64,000 bases of DNA from NCBI GenBank assembly GCA_002786165.1, contig PEQK01000004.1, forward strand, positions 47,609 through 111,608, in the 5' to 3' direction. Positions within the stretch are counted from its first letter, which is position 1. Every line of letters begins with the position of its first letter. The notes beneath the pieces are model-generated. The model did no database searches and was not told the DNA's origin. It worked only from the letters and a program-made list of their open reading frames with translations. The translations under genes and the position numbers were made by a program. Origin of the DNA: Legionella sp. GTDB lineage: Bacteria; Pseudomonadota; Gammaproteobacteria; Legionellales; Legionellaceae. This document shows, piece by piece, positions 63,925-64,000 of this stretch.

Positions 63925-64000
63925 TTAAATTGGCATATTTTTTAGAGAAATCGTCTATTTTTTTGTAGAAAAACAGGCTTATGCACATTAATGCACCATA

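Larger units (their letters stand above)
63663..64000 (+). mobile_element. Degraded insertion sequence at the right edge (IS5-like)
   Basis: The stretch starts with GAGCCTCTTGCAAAATTC, resembling an IS5-family terminal repeat, and later has a related TTTGCAAGATGC. A 38-residue frame at 63808-63924 resembles the N-terminus of an IS5-type transposase and stops early. The element runs out of the window, so its size is unknown. Confidence 0.4.

Noticed and set aside
1..64000. CRISPR arrays
   Set aside because: No regularly spaced direct repeats of 23-37 bp with unique spacers were found. The short AGTTCG repeats at 29535-29623 are irregular and too short.

Overview
The window reads as the chromosome of a host-associated gammaproteobacterium, most likely of the Legionellales/Coxiellaceae type. 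The basis is the roughly 40% GC feel, the gene order mnmG / lpoA-rsmI / mnmE-yidC-yidD-rnpA-rpmH, several effector-like proteins (a Ras-like GTPase with a membrane hairpin, a TPR protein, an ankyrin-like 900-residue protein), and cargo suited to life inside a eukaryotic cell. The species cannot be named from the sequence alone.

Region 1 (1-11.4 kb) is housekeeping. It holds the 5' part of mnmG, the lpoA/rsmI divergent pair, and a tightly overlapping rpmH-rnpA-yidD-yidC-mnmE operon. Two related multi-pass membrane proteins of unknown function (1238-3172 and 6086-7540) sit beside these genes. dnaA is not next to rpmH. Region 2 (11.4-19.7 kb) is accessory: a secreted protein, a small unknown protein, a TPR protein, a GTPase-like membrane protein, a CaCA-family cation antiporter and the large ankyrin-like protein. 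Strong hairpins of dispersed-repeat type separate them.

Region 3 (19.8-28.9 kb) is one polycistronic unit of ten genes: a TrpXYZ-like ABC importer, kynurenine formamidase (kynB), kynureninase (kynU), and trpD-trpC-trpF-trpB-trpA, with no trpE or trpG. It would turn host-made formylkynurenine or kynurenine into anthranilate and then tryptophan. Its long leader carries a sigma70 promoter, a 17-residue leader peptide with three Trp codons overlapping a terminator hairpin, a second 35-codon ORF, and a TrpR-operator-like palindrome. An integrase C-terminal remnant and an IS982 fragment follow.

Region 4 (29.5-48.2 kb) is an 18.6-kb integrative element in tRNA-Asn. It is bounded by a 14-bp att repeat and has a direct repeat GGGTAACCCAAAGGGTAACC just inside each end. 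It carries a tyrosine integrase, a co-transcribed unknown gene, an AlpA-like regulator, a primase-helicase followed by a nested inverted repeat, and a nitric-oxide defence regulon. That regulon is an NsrR repressor plus two units with near-perfect NsrR boxes: alternative oxidase-tehB-DUF488, and globin-ferredoxin reductase-quinol NO reductase. An IS630-interrupted C92-family gene, a DUF5681 protein and an AbiE toxin-antitoxin pair behind a 22-bp inverted repeat complete the element.

Region 5 (48.3-51.6 kb) returns to core genes: an aspartate aminotransferase divergent from uvrB. Region 6 (51.9-64 kb) is a surface-polysaccharide locus with a beta-propeller glycosidase-like protein, a GT61 transferase with an internal duplication, an IS982 fragment, an SDR, a GT2, a GT-C-like membrane protein, a TPP-dependent E1 alpha/beta pair, and a convergent gmd-colC/fcl-like-colD set. 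The latter genes suggest a GDP-linked 3,6-dideoxy sugar, possibly with a two-carbon branch added by the E1 pair. The window ends in a degraded IS.
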